From assembly GCF_006542685.1 (NCBI RefSeq), contig NZ_AP019736.1:461001-525000 (forward strand): a stretch of 64,000 bases of DNA. The letters run 5' to 3'. A program made the translations under genes and the position numbers. Shown here piece by piece: positions 1 to 7,536 of this stretch (within the stretch, counting starts at the first letter, position 1; each line of letters opens with the position of its first letter). This DNA is from Alistipes dispar (lineage in GTDB: Bacteria; Bacteroidota; Bacteroidia; Bacteroidales; Rikenellaceae). The notes beneath the pieces are model-generated. The model saw only the letters and a list, made by a program, of their open reading frames with translations. It was not told where the DNA came from and did no database searches.

Positions 1-623
1 TCCATCTGGAACACCAGCTTCTCGATACGCGCCACGAGGTAGTTGTAGCCGAAGTAGGCCGGGATGCCGACGATCAGACCGCCCACCGTGGTGACCATCG
101 CCACGTACATGCCGCTGGCCAGCAGCCCGAGGTCCACCGTGCCGCCCGCCGCCGACATGTCCATGAAGGTCTGCACCATGCCGAGCACCGTGCCCAGGAA
201 ACCGATCATCGGCGCGCCGCCGGCGATCGTGGCCAGGAACGGCAGGCCGTTCTCGAGCTTCGATACCTCGAGGTTGGCGACGTTCTCGATGGCGGCCTGC
301 ACGTCGCCCATCGGCCGCCCGATGCGCTCGATGCCCTTTTCGATCATGCGGGCGATCGGCGTGTCGGTCTTCCGGCAGAGATTGACGGCCGTCGAGATCT
401 TGCCGTCGGAAATGTAGTCGCGGATGCGGTTCATGAAGTTCATGTCCAGCACCGACGCCTTGCGGATGGCCATGAAACGCTCCACGAAGATAAAGATCGT
501 CACGCCGCCCAGCGCCAGCAGCGGCCACATCAGCCAGCCGCCCTTCACGAACAACGTCCACAAGCCCATGCGGGTCTCCTCACTTACGGCCACCGCTTCG
601 GCAGCCTGCAAAAATGTCATCAT
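1..623 (-). CDS. MotA/TolQ/ExbB proton channel family protein (partial)
   Basis: Inner-membrane proton-channel subunit that would energise a TonB- or Tol-type system together with an ExbD/TolR partner. Reading leftwards from the double ATG at 623, the frame is open to the window edge (about 207 codons), so the C-terminus is missing. It shows a short periplasmic N-terminus, a first membrane segment (about residues 28-47), a long cytoplasmic stretch, and then the conserved TolQ core: a glycine-rich segment containing ATIAGGAPMIGFLGTVLGM, followed by a helix containing MVTTVGGLIVGIPAY. This core is what defines the family. The next gene on the same strand upstream is the TamB-like gene, whose stop lies at 655, only 31 bp before this start, so co-transcription of the two envelope genes is likely. 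Whether it is ExbB or TolQ cannot be decided without the lost neighbours to the left. Confidence 0.88.
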   Translation of the reverse strand, partial: MMTFLQAAEAVAVSEETRMGLWTLFVKGGWLMWPLLALGGVTIFIFVERFMAIRKASVLDMNFMNRIRDYISDGKISTAVNLCRKTDTPIARMIEKGIERIGRPMGDVQAAIENVANLEVSKLENGLPFLATIAGGAPMIGFLGTVLGMVQTFMDMSAAGGTVDLGLLASGMYVAMVTTVGGLIVGIPAYFGYNYLVARIEKLVFQM

Positions 624-654
624 AACAGATCTGAAAATTTATTTGAATTTGTAT

Positions 655-3600
655 TTAGTTTGCAACCTTTCGTCCGTCGTCCGCGCTCCGCCGCCGCGGC
701 TCCCGGCAGGCCGTATCCGCCTCCGGCCGCTGCCCCGCCTCCGATCCCGGAGAACCGCCGTCCGGCGAGGCCGCCGCCCCTGCGGGAAGGCGGAATGCGG
801 CAGGCGCCTCCGCCGGGTCCGTTCCTCCCGGCGGACAGGGCGTCTCCGAAGCGCCGCCCCGCCCCGCCGGCAGCCACGAATAAAAATCCCCGTCCTCCGC
901 GGGATTCGGTTCGTCGCACTCTTCGGGCCGCGGATCATCGTCCGGAGACGTCGCAGCGGCCCGTTCGGCGGCGCGCGCCGCCCGCCGGGCCTGCCGCCGG
1001 GCCCGGCGCTCCCTGTTCGTGAAACGCGCCCGGATACGCTGCCGCAGGTCGCGCAGATTGTCGAAATCCTCCTTGAAATAGATACCGATGCCGGTCTCCT
1101 GGAGGCCCTGGTTCTCGTCGAAGCGGTCGATGGTCTGCGTGAAGGCCTTCAGCTTGAGCGTCCCCGCCGGGTCGATCAGGTAGGTGATATAGGCTTCGCC
1201 CATGAAGTTGGACATGGAGCCGTTCACGGCCTGCTTGTTGTCGAGCAAGTAGTTGCCCTCGACTTCGACGAACAGCCGGTCGTTGATCAGGCTCTTCGAG
1301 ATGCCGAAGTCCACCTCGTCGCTCGCCTGCTCCGACCTGGGCCGGTAGCCGATCCGGAAATCGTAGCCGAGCGACGAGAACCAACTGCTGACCATGTTCG
1401 AGAGGAACTCCATGCCCGTGGCGGCCGATACCGAACTGCCGATATTGGAGGAGGCCAGCGACGAGCTCTCGGCCATGAAGCTGTTGAACAGCAACAGGTA
1501 GGCGAACTGCGTATCGACCGTCTCGGGCGTCGAGAGGGCGTTGGCCACGACCGTCTGCGTCTCCGGATCGGACCCGGGCACGCGGACGTCGAAGCCGATG
1601 CTCGGATTCGAAAGCCGCTCCCCGAGGTGGATGACGCACTCGACGGGAACCGAGCGGCTGCCCCCGAGGTTGTCGGTCGTGCCTTGCAGAAGCGGCTGCA
1701 ACGACGCCTTGAGCTTGTACACGGCGTCGATGTCCAGCAGGGCGTCCATCGGCGCTCCGGTCCACTGGATCGAGGAGCCGTTCTCGATGGTGAACCGCTT
1801 GCTGATGATATTTTGCAGCGAGAGCTGGAAGCTCCCTTCGGTCAGCGTGTAGTCGCCGTAGATTTCGAAGATGTTCGAACGGGGGTCGATCTGCAAGTTC
1901 AGCGTCCCCTCGCCGCGGGCCTTCAGCGTATTGCCCGCCAGCGTCAGCTCGACGTCCGCATTGGGCCGCACGTCGAGCGCCAGGGCGACGTTCATCCGGC
2001 CGGCGGCGGTCTGTTTCTGGCGGTGGCGGCGTTCGAAGGTCAGCTTGCGGCGCGCCACGGCGTCGAGCGTGTCCCTCCTCTCGGGCCGCTCGAAAACCAC
2101 GAAATCGGCGTTGGCGATGTTCGACTTGCCCGACAGCGGCAGGAAGAAGTCCGAATCGTCGTCCGTCGAGGCCGTGATATCCATGTTCACCACCCCCTTG
2201 CGGCCCGTGATGCGGGCGTCGCCGGTGGCGTGGACCCGGCCGTAGAAAGTGTCGTTGTCGGCCTCGGTCGTATTGAGCACGAGCATCCGCTGCGGCGCCA
2301 CGCGCACGTCGAAGGTGATGTTCGACAAGTGCGTCAGATCGAGGTCCAGATCGAACCGCCCGCGGTTGCCCTGCGCGTCGAAAACCGGAACGCCGGAGGC
2401 CCGGAAGCGGTTGTTGCGGACCGTCACCGTCGCCTCCGGCATCGTATAGGGAACCTGCGTGTAATCGACCGTCGTGCGGAGGTTCCGGACACGCACCTCG
2501 CCCCCGAGGTCGGCCTTCCGTCCCTCGCCCTGCAACACCAGATCGGCCGAAGCGCGCCCCGCCGTCGAGGAGATCACCCCCGAGAGCAGCGGGTCGAGCA
2601 GCGCCATGTCGAGGCTGTCGGCCGTCAGACGGGCGTAATAGCGCGCCCGGTCGGGCGCATAGAACCCCCGCACGAGCGTATCGCGCCGAAGACGGTCGGA
2701 GACGGTCACCCCCGCCCGATTGCGCGCGAAGTCCCAGCGCGAAGCGAGACGCAGCGGCGGCGCCGGAATGTCATTGACCCGCACGCTGTCGAAGAGGATG
2801 TCGGCCGTGATCTCGGCGCCGCGCAGCACCGATTTCATCGTCGCCGCGCCGTTCGTGCGCCCTTCGATCGCGTAGCCCATGCGTTCGGCGACCTGCGTGA
2901 AGGTCGAAAGGTCGAAGTTGCGCAGAGAGAGGGTCACCGAATCGGCGCGGCTGCGCGAAGCCACGCCGTCGATGAGCAGCTCCTGCTCGTCGTTCATCAT
3001 GAAGAAGCGGTCGATCGACACGTGCGCCGTGTCGATGCGGATCCGGTGCGCGAAGATCTGCCACGTTTTCTCCCCCCGCGTGATGTGCGACGGAAGGATG
3101 CGCAGACCGATCACGCGGCCGAAGTCGCCCTCCTCGCTCAGAACGCCCGCGCGGACGCCGATCAGTCCCGAGACCTTGCGCACGGTGTCCGTGAAGCCCG
3201 TCGAAAGCTGTACGCGCCCCTGCTTCGCACCGCCCGTCACCGAGAGGTGCGGCAGGTGCAGCATCCCGGCGTAGAGGTCCTCGGCCGAGGCATAGACCGT
3301 GAGCGAATCGCCGCGGTTCGAAGCATTGACACTGAGGCGTGTGGCCAGCATCCGGCGGCGTTCGACGTATTCGGACGACGCCTTGAACGAGAGCCGGTCG
3401 CTCGCCGGGTTGAAGAGCAGCCGCAGCGACGTGCCGTCGGCGATCTGCAATCCCGCGGCCACGGCATCGGCCACGGGGTTGATATTGCGTATATCGACCG
3501 AGAGCAGCGAGAAGTCGTCGGGCGCGGCGGCCACGGCTCCCGGAGTTTCCTCATCGGACGCCCCGCCGCGCAGCACGGGCAGGTAGCGGCGCGCGCTGCG

Positions 3601-5469
3601 GCGCAGGTACTCGAAGACGGTGCGGTAGCTGGTCCGCGAACGGAACGTGACGTCGGCGAAATCCGAACGCAGCTCGACGAACTTGCCTGCGTCGGAGTTC
3701 TCGCCCGTCACCGTGACGTTCGAGGCCTGTATCTCCTTGTCGTTGTAGCGGTAGCGGGCGTCGGAGATCCGGATGCGCCCGTTCAGGTCGTCGAGCGACC
3801 GCCCGCCGGCCTTGGCCACGATACGGGCCGAGAGCTGCGAGACGGAGTCGCGGCGGTTGATCCGGAGCCGCGCCAGGTCGGCGTGGTGCAGATGCATCGT
3901 GAAGTCGTAACGCGGAACCGAATCGTTGAGGTCCACCAGTCCGAAAAAGTCGAAATCGAGGTTGGGATCGCGGGCCGTGATGCGGCCGTCGAACTCGCGG
4001 TTGCGCAGGCGCCCGTCGAGCCGCAGCGAGTCATAGACATAGCCGTTGAAGCCGAAGCGCCCGACGCACCCCTCCACGCGGGCGTCGGCATAGCCGCGCC
4101 CCACCACCCCGTCGATCCGGGCCGACAGGGTCGCGTCGCCCAGCAGCTCCCCGTGTCCCGTGAGCTCCCCGAGGCGCACGTCGCGCGCCGAGACCTCGCC
4201 CCGGATCGCGCTGCGGCCCTTTTCGAGCGGGCTCATCCGCAGGTCGCAGGTCACGTCGCCCCGCGCCGTCCCGGCCCCCAGCCGCATGTCGAACGACGAG
4301 AGCAGTCCCCGGAAACGGGCGTTCAGACGCATGTCGCCCGCCCGGTCCAGCACCGGGGCGAGCGACGCGGGAAGGGACTTTCCGGCGATGCGCCGCGCCA
4401 GGTCGTCGGCCGCCGCGGCCGAAGTCCGCAGGTCGGGAATCTCGAGGTCGAAGTGCGTCTTCCGGATGTCGGGAAGCCCCCGCAGCGAAGCCGTGGCCGC
4501 GAGCGTCGTGCTGTCGCCGATGCGCATCCGGCGGATCTCGCCTGAGAAGTCCGAGACGACGCCCGCCACCCGGGCATCTATCTCACTGAAGGTCAAATGC
4601 CAGTCGCGCAGACGGGGAGCGAAGTAAGCCACGTCGTCGGTCGAAACCTCCGTATCGCGCAGTGCGGCGTCGATGCGCACCTGGCCGAGAAAGTCCCGGT
4701 AGTCGGCCCACGAGTTGCCGGCCAGCGAAACGTAGGGAATCCGGATGTCCGACCCGGGCGTCACGATCCGGGCCTGCTCGAAGCCCAGGCAGCCCTGCGT
4801 GAGATAGAACCGCCCGGAGAGGTGATCCAGCACGAAGCCGCTCTTCTCGCGCGCCGACAGCGAGGCGACGGTCGTATAGACGGCCTGTCCGTCGATGGTG
4901 AAATCGTCCACCCGGGCGTCGAGCCGCGTCAGATGCAGGTGCGAAAAGTCGATTCCGTAGGGAGGATTGCGCTCCTCGTTCCGGTCGAGGCAAAGTTCCA
5001 TGTTCTCGATCGAAGCGCTCTTCAGCGAGAGGCGGAACTCGCCCTTCCGTTTCCGGCCGGGATTCGAAAGGCGCGCGACGATCTGTTTGATGTTCATTTC
5101 GCCGTCGGGCATCTGGTGCAGATGCAGTCTGGCGTCGGCGATCTCCCCGCGGCTCAGCTCGACGCCCCCGCCCCACAGGCCGAAGCCCGTGACGTAGGCA
5201 TCCAGACGCCCCACGTAAAGGAGCGTGTCGCGGCCGTAGTCCTCGACGTAGAAATCCTCGACGCGCACCTTCGAAAACAGCCCGATGTCCACCCGGCCCA
5301 CGCGCACGACCGTTCCCAGCCGCTGCGAGACGAGAGCGGCCGCACGGCGCACGGCATAGTTCTGGACGGCGGGAATGTCGAGCAGCAGCGAAAGCGCCAC
5401 GGGAAGGATTATCAGCAACAAAACCGCCGCAGATAACACCTTTCCCAATATTTTTATAACTTTGCGCAA
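655..5469 (-). CDS. TamB-like translocation/assembly module protein (DUF490)
   Basis: Very long (1604 aa) inner-membrane-anchored periplasmic protein of the TamB/AsmA superfamily. Family members bridge the envelope and are thought to carry phospholipid or assist outer-membrane protein assembly. One N-terminal membrane helix (about residues 8-31) is followed by about 1000 residues of repetitive beta-strand sequence and then the conserved TamB C-terminal domain (about 1080-1480). After about residue 1500 comes an Arg/Ala-rich then Pro/Gly/Glu-rich low-complexity tail that looks disordered. The start at 5469 gives a clean membrane anchor, and a TAACTTTG element (minus strand, 5499-5492) lies just upstream. 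The gene is divergent from tsaD, an arrangement I recall from other Bacteroidales. The TamB assignment rests on architecture and length, with no catalytic motif available. Confidence 0.88.
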   Translation of the reverse strand: MRKVIKILGKVLSAAVLLLIILPVALSLLLDIPAVQNYAVRRAAALVSQRLGTVVRVGRVDIGLFSKVRVEDFYVEDYGRDTLLYVGRLDAYVTGFGLWGGGVELSRGEIADARLHLHQMPDGEMNIKQIVARLSNPGRKRKGEFRLSLKSASIENMELCLDRNEERNPPYGIDFSHLHLTRLDARVDDFTIDGQAVYTTVASLSAREKSGFVLDHLSGRFYLTQGCLGFEQARIVTPGSDIRIPYVSLAGNSWADYRDFLGQVRIDAALRDTEVSTDDVAYFAPRLRDWHLTFSEIDARVAGVVSDFSGEIRRMRIGDSTTLAATASLRGLPDIRKTHFDLEIPDLRTSAAAADDLARRIAGKSLPASLAPVLDRAGDMRLNARFRGLLSSFDMRLGAGTARGDVTCDLRMSPLEKGRSAIRGEVSARDVRLGELTGHGELLGDATLSARIDGVVGRGYADARVEGCVGRFGFNGYVYDSLRLDGRLRNREFDGRITARDPNLDFDFFGLVDLNDSVPRYDFTMHLHHADLARLRINRRDSVSQLSARIVAKAGGRSLDDLNGRIRISDARYRYNDKEIQASNVTVTGENSDAGKFVELRSDFADVTFRSRTSYRTVFEYLRRSARRYLPVLRGGASDEETPGAVAAAPDDFSLLSVDIRNINPVADAVAAGLQIADGTSLRLLFNPASDRLSFKASSEYVERRRMLATRLSVNASNRGDSLTVYASAEDLYAGMLHLPHLSVTGGAKQGRVQLSTGFTDTVRKVSGLIGVRAGVLSEEGDFGRVIGLRILPSHITRGEKTWQIFAHRIRIDTAHVSIDRFFMMNDEQELLIDGVASRSRADSVTLSLRNFDLSTFTQVAERMGYAIEGRTNGAATMKSVLRGAEITADILFDSVRVNDIPAPPLRLASRWDFARNRAGVTVSDRLRRDTLVRGFYAPDRARYYARLTADSLDMALLDPLLSGVISSTAGRASADLVLQGEGRKADLGGEVRVRNLRTTVDYTQVPYTMPEATVTVRNNRFRASGVPVFDAQGNRGRFDLDLDLTHLSNITFDVRVAPQRMLVLNTTEADNDTFYGRVHATGDARITGRKGVVNMDITASTDDDSDFFLPLSGKSNIANADFVVFERPERRDTLDAVARRKLTFERRHRQKQTAAGRMNVALALDVRPNADVELTLAGNTLKARGEGTLNLQIDPRSNIFEIYGDYTLTEGSFQLSLQNIISKRFTIENGSSIQWTGAPMDALLDIDAVYKLKASLQPLLQGTTDNLGGSRSVPVECVIHLGERLSNPSIGFDVRVPGSDPETQTVVANALSTPETVDTQFAYLLLFNSFMAESSSLASSNIGSSVSAATGMEFLSNMVSSWFSSLGYDFRIGYRPRSEQASDEVDFGISKSLINDRLFVEVEGNYLLDNKQAVNGSMSNFMGEAYITYLIDPAGTLKLKAFTQTIDRFDENQGLQETGIGIYFKEDFDNLRDLRQRIRARFTNRERRARRQARRAARAAERAAATSPDDDPRPEECDEPNPAEDGDFYSWLPAGRGGASETPCPPGGTDPAEAPAAFRLPAGAAASPDGGSPGSEAGQRPEADTACREPRRRSADDGRKVAN

Positions 5470-5499
5470 TCGGATTCCCGTATATAACTCGCAAAGTTA
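5457..5499. promoter_or_regulatory. divergent promoter elements between tamB-like gene and tsaD
   Basis: Two Bacteroidetes -7 elements sit back to back. TAACTTTG on the plus strand (5457-5464) faces tsaD, and TAACTTTG on the minus strand (5499-5492) faces the TamB-like gene. No good TTTG -33 box was found at the right distance for either, so these are calls on the -7 element only. The plus-strand element lies at the very 5' end of the TamB-like reading frame. Confidence 0.5.
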
Positions 5500-5532
5500 A
5501 CCAAAAAGTTAAAATTACACGTAAAAAACCGG

Positions 5533-6555
5533 ATGGATATTACAATTCTCGGCATCGAATCCTCGTGCGACGACACCTCGGCGGCCGTGTTGCGCAGCAA
5601 CGTCCTGCTGTCGAACGTCATCGCCTCGCAGGCCGTGCACGTCAAGTACGGCGGCGTGATCCCCGAGCTGGCCTCGCGGGCCCACCAGCAGAATATCGTC
5701 CCCGTGGTGGATACGGCGCTCAGGGAGGCCGGCGTCACGGCCGACGAGCTGGACGCCATCGCCTTCACGCGCGGCCCCGGACTGGTCGGATCGCTGCTCG
5801 TGGGCGTGTCGTTCGCCAAGGGGCTGTCGATCGCCCGCAACATCCCGATGGTCGAGGTCAATCACCTGCAGGGACACATCCTCTCGCATTTCATCGACCT
5901 GCCGGACCGGCAATTGCCCCACCCGTCATTCCCGTTCCTCTGCCTGCTGGTGAGCGGCGGGCACACGCAGATCGTGCGCGTGGACTCCCCGACCCGAATG
6001 CGGATCATCGGCACGACGATCGACGACGCCGCGGGCGAAGCGTTCGACAAGTGCGCCAAGGTGATGGGGCTGCCCTACCCGGGCGGTCCGGTGATCGACC
6101 GCCTGGCCCGGGAGGGCGATCCGAAAGCGTTCCGCTTCGCACGGCCCCATGTCGAGGGATACGACTACTCGTTCTCGGGGCTGAAGACCTCGTTCCTCTA
6201 CACGCTGCGCGACGCCGTGGCCTCCGACCCGGGGTTCGTCGAACGCCGCAAGGCCGACCTCTGCGCCTCGTTGCAGACGACCATCGTCGAAATCCTGCTC
6301 GACAAGCTCGTGCGCGCCTCGAAGGAGACGGGCATCCGCGACATCGCCATCGCCGGCGGCGTCTCGGCCAACTCGGGCCTGCGCGACGGCATCGCCGAGA
6401 CGGGCCGCCGGCGCGGCTGGCGCACGTTCCTGCCCGAATTCAAGTTCACCACCGACAACGCCGCGATGATCGCCATGGCGGGCTACTACCGCTACAAGCT
6501 GGGCGAAGTGGCCTCGCTCGACGTTTCGCCCGCCGCCCGGCTGGAGAACATGTAG
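5533..6555 (+). CDS. tsaD: tRNA N6-adenosine threonylcarbamoyltransferase TsaD
   Basis: Transfers the threonylcarbamoyl group to A37 of ANN-decoding tRNAs, acting with TsaB/TsaE; essential in most bacteria. The 340-aa length is standard. The protein opens with the ASKHA-fold signature GIESSCDDTSAAVL, carries the metal-binding histidine pair H111 and H115 (in NHLQGHILSH), the SGGHT motif near residue 140 and the C-terminal GGVSANSGLR nucleotide-binding segment. The ATG at 5533 is the natural start, as it places the first strand directly at the N-terminus. Base composition is typical of the host chromosome. A strong terminator follows at 6582-6609. The island insertion point lies only about 100 bp downstream but leaves the gene intact. 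Confidence 0.97.
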   Translation: MDITILGIESSCDDTSAAVLRSNVLLSNVIASQAVHVKYGGVIPELASRAHQQNIVPVVDTALREAGVTADELDAIAFTRGPGLVGSLLVGVSFAKGLSIARNIPMVEVNHLQGHILSHFIDLPDRQLPHPSFPFLCLLVSGGHTQIVRVDSPTRMRIIGTTIDDAAGEAFDKCAKVMGLPYPGGPVIDRLAREGDPKAFRFARPHVEGYDYSFSGLKTSFLYTLRDAVASDPGFVERRKADLCASLQTTIVEILLDKLVRASKETGIRDIAIAGGVSANSGLRDGIAETGRRRGWRTFLPEFKFTTDNAAMIAMAGYYRYKLGEVASLDVSPAARLENM

Positions 6556-6581
6556 CCGGGCCCATTCACGCCGCACACGGT

Positions 6582-6609
6582 CCGGATGCTTCGGCATCCG
6601 GATTTTTTT
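6582..6609 (+). terminator. rho-independent terminator after tsaD
   Basis: A perfect 8-bp stem CCGGATGC / GCATCCGG closed by a TTCG tetraloop (6582-6601) is followed by A and seven T residues. It is textbook in form and placed 27 bp after the tsaD stop codon. Confidence 0.93.
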
Positions 6610-6611
6610 CG

Positions 6612-6667
6612 TACCTTTGCTTCGAAGTCCGCAGTGGCGGACCGGCTTGGCTGCACGGAAAATCTGG
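6612..6667 (+). ncRNA. 5' fragment of a split structured RNA gene (6S-like rod), cut by island insertion
   Basis: A TACCTTTG promoter element (6612-6619) precedes a short transcript start with a local hairpin (GTCCGC 6627-6632, loop AGTG, GCGGAC 6637-6642). The RNA then breaks off at 6667, where host-like sequence turns AT-rich. Its missing 3' part lies at 16047 onward: CACGGAA (6654-6660) is complementary to TTCCGTG (16180-16186), and GCGGAC to GTCCGC (16202-16207). Rejoined at AAATCTGG, the whole folds as one long interrupted rod of about 200 nt, resembling 6S RNA in size and shape. The family is not assigned. Transcription from this promoter now runs into the island. Confidence 0.6.
6660..6667 (+). 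repeat. left attachment-site core (attL), AAATCTGG
   Basis: Eight bases identical to 16039-16046. Left of it lies the 5' part of a host RNA gene and right of it island DNA. The repeat is short, so the call leans on the restored RNA pairing across the junction. Confidence 0.7.
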
Positions 6668-6734
6668 TAAATGTTATTCTATAAATGATTAATCATTTAT
6701 ATGTCAGTGCAATAGTGTTTTATTCGACTTGCAA

Positions 6735-6757
6735 AAGGAACAAAATAGGAACAAAAT
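6735..6757. repeat. GGAACAAAAT direct repeats, left end (candidate integrase arm sites)
   Basis: AGGAACAAAAT occurs twice in tandem about 70 bp inside attL, matching the pair at 15884-15905 near attR. Confidence 0.5.
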
Positions 6758-6881
6758 CAATAATTTAAGCGATTATCCGTTTTTCGCATTTCACTTGATT
6801 TCATCCCTTGCACTTGGTCATACTAAAAGTGTTTTTCAAACCATTTTCCCGACAACCAGTCGCTCTTCTGAGAATATATTG

Positions 6882-7153
6882 TTGCAGCCAAAAGAGAAAA
6901 TGACAAACCTCAGTCTTGTGAGTATATCCCTATTGGAGTTTTATTCTTCGCAAAGGTAGCTATTTCTATCAAGTCATAGGCATATAGAAAGGCAAATATG
7001 CCTACCTAAATTTAGTTTACTTTGATTTAGCATATATATAGGCTAATGTACTAAACTAAACTGAATTTTCGTCTCTCTTTGCACTTTTTCCCTAATAATC
7101 GCTCAGCCAAAAAGGAACATGGAACTGCATCGTATTTTCTCTTTTGGCTGCAA
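6882..7153. repeat. perfect 20-bp inverted repeat enclosing 232 bp
   Basis: The arm at 6882-6901 (TTGCAGCCAAAAGAGAAAAT) is the exact reverse complement of 7134-7153. The match ends sharply on both sides. The enclosed segment holds a minus-strand TACCTTTG element at 6958-6951. Inversion would move it to about 7077-7084, facing the operon. Possible roles are an invertible segment or recombinase-binding arms. Confidence 0.6.
7011..7060. repeat. stem-loop repeat, left copy (TTTAGTTTA / TAAACTAAA)
   Basis: Outer 9-bp perfect inverted arms (7011-7019, 7052-7060) and an inner TTAGC/GCTAA stem (7027-7031, 7042-7046) enclose ATATATA. A related copy in the same orientation lies at 14570-14611. The two bracket the cargo operon. 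Confidence 0.65.
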
Positions 7154-7293
7154 TGCAACTTTTGGGTTAAATCATACTTCTGAAACCTATACGAATGGTT
7201 AGGAAACTCTTGGGCAACTAAGTTCGACATCAAAGAGATTAAGAACGATTAGAATATCATCCTGTTTTTATCTTTTTATTGCATTATATTTTA

Positions 7294-7301
7294 TATCTTT
7301 G
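7294..7301 (+). promoter_or_regulatory. -7 promoter element of the island operon
   Basis: TATCTTTG, matching TAnnTTTG, ends 24 bp before the start codon of the XRE regulator. No clear TTTG box was found 19-21 nt upstream. It is the nearest promoter-like element to the six-gene operon. Confidence 0.55.
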
Positions 7302-7325
7302 CCATAAATATCAAACGGATTAAAC

Positions 7326-7526
7326 ATGGATAAACCAAAGAACCGTATAAAAGAGGTGCTTGAAGAAAAAGGCATCAAGCAGATATGGTTGGCGGAAAAA
7401 CTCGGAAAGAGTTTTTGTATCGTCAATTCTTATGTCTGCAACAGACGTCAGCCGAGTTTGGATGTGCTGTTCGAGATTGCAAATATCCTACATGTTGATC
7501 CGAAAGATTTAATCATCAGTAAATAA
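7326..7526 (+). CDS. XRE-family helix-turn-helix regulator
   Basis: A 66-aa single-domain DNA-binding protein. The Cro/CI-type helix-turn-helix spans about residues 7-60, with the recognition segment around WLAEKLGKSFCIVNSYVCNR and the typical ending DVLFEIANILHVDPKDLI. It is the first gene of the operon, 10 bp upstream of the nuclease-methylase gene. The position matches the controller (C) proteins of restriction-modification systems, which delay nuclease expression in a new host. The palindrome-rich DNA upstream is a plausible operator. The family is certain; the C-protein role is inferred from position. Confidence 0.88.
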   Translation: MDKPKNRIKEVLEEKGIKQIWLAEKLGKSFCIVNSYVCNRRQPSLDVLFEIANILHVDPKDLIISK

Positions 7527-7536
7527 GCCCAAACAT

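Larger units (their letters stand above)
6668..7293. other. island left-end non-coding region with palindromes and inverted repeats
   Basis: About 625 bp without a convincing gene; short frames here show no family features. It contains a perfect 20-bp palindrome (6681-6700), a GGAACAAAAT double repeat (6735-6757), and two arms of a perfect 20-bp inverted repeat (6882-6901 and 7134-7153). Between these arms lies a stem-loop built on TTTAGTTTA (7011-7019) and TAAACTAAA (7052-7060). A minus-strand TACCTTTG element (6958-6951) lies between the inverted-repeat arms and faces away from the operon. A further hairpin pairs CAGCCAAAA (7104-7112) with TTTTGGCTG (7142-7150). The density of symmetrical elements suggests recombinase or regulator binding. 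Confidence 0.65.

Noticed and set aside
424..4545. 1373-aa plus-strand open frame
   Set aside because: Antisense to the TamB-like gene; Arg/Val/Ala/His-rich with no family pattern. It is a shadow of high-GC codon bias on the other strand.
6729..6959. 76-aa plus-strand frame at the island left end
   Set aside because: It runs across the GGAACAAAAT repeats and one inverted-repeat arm with no coding character.
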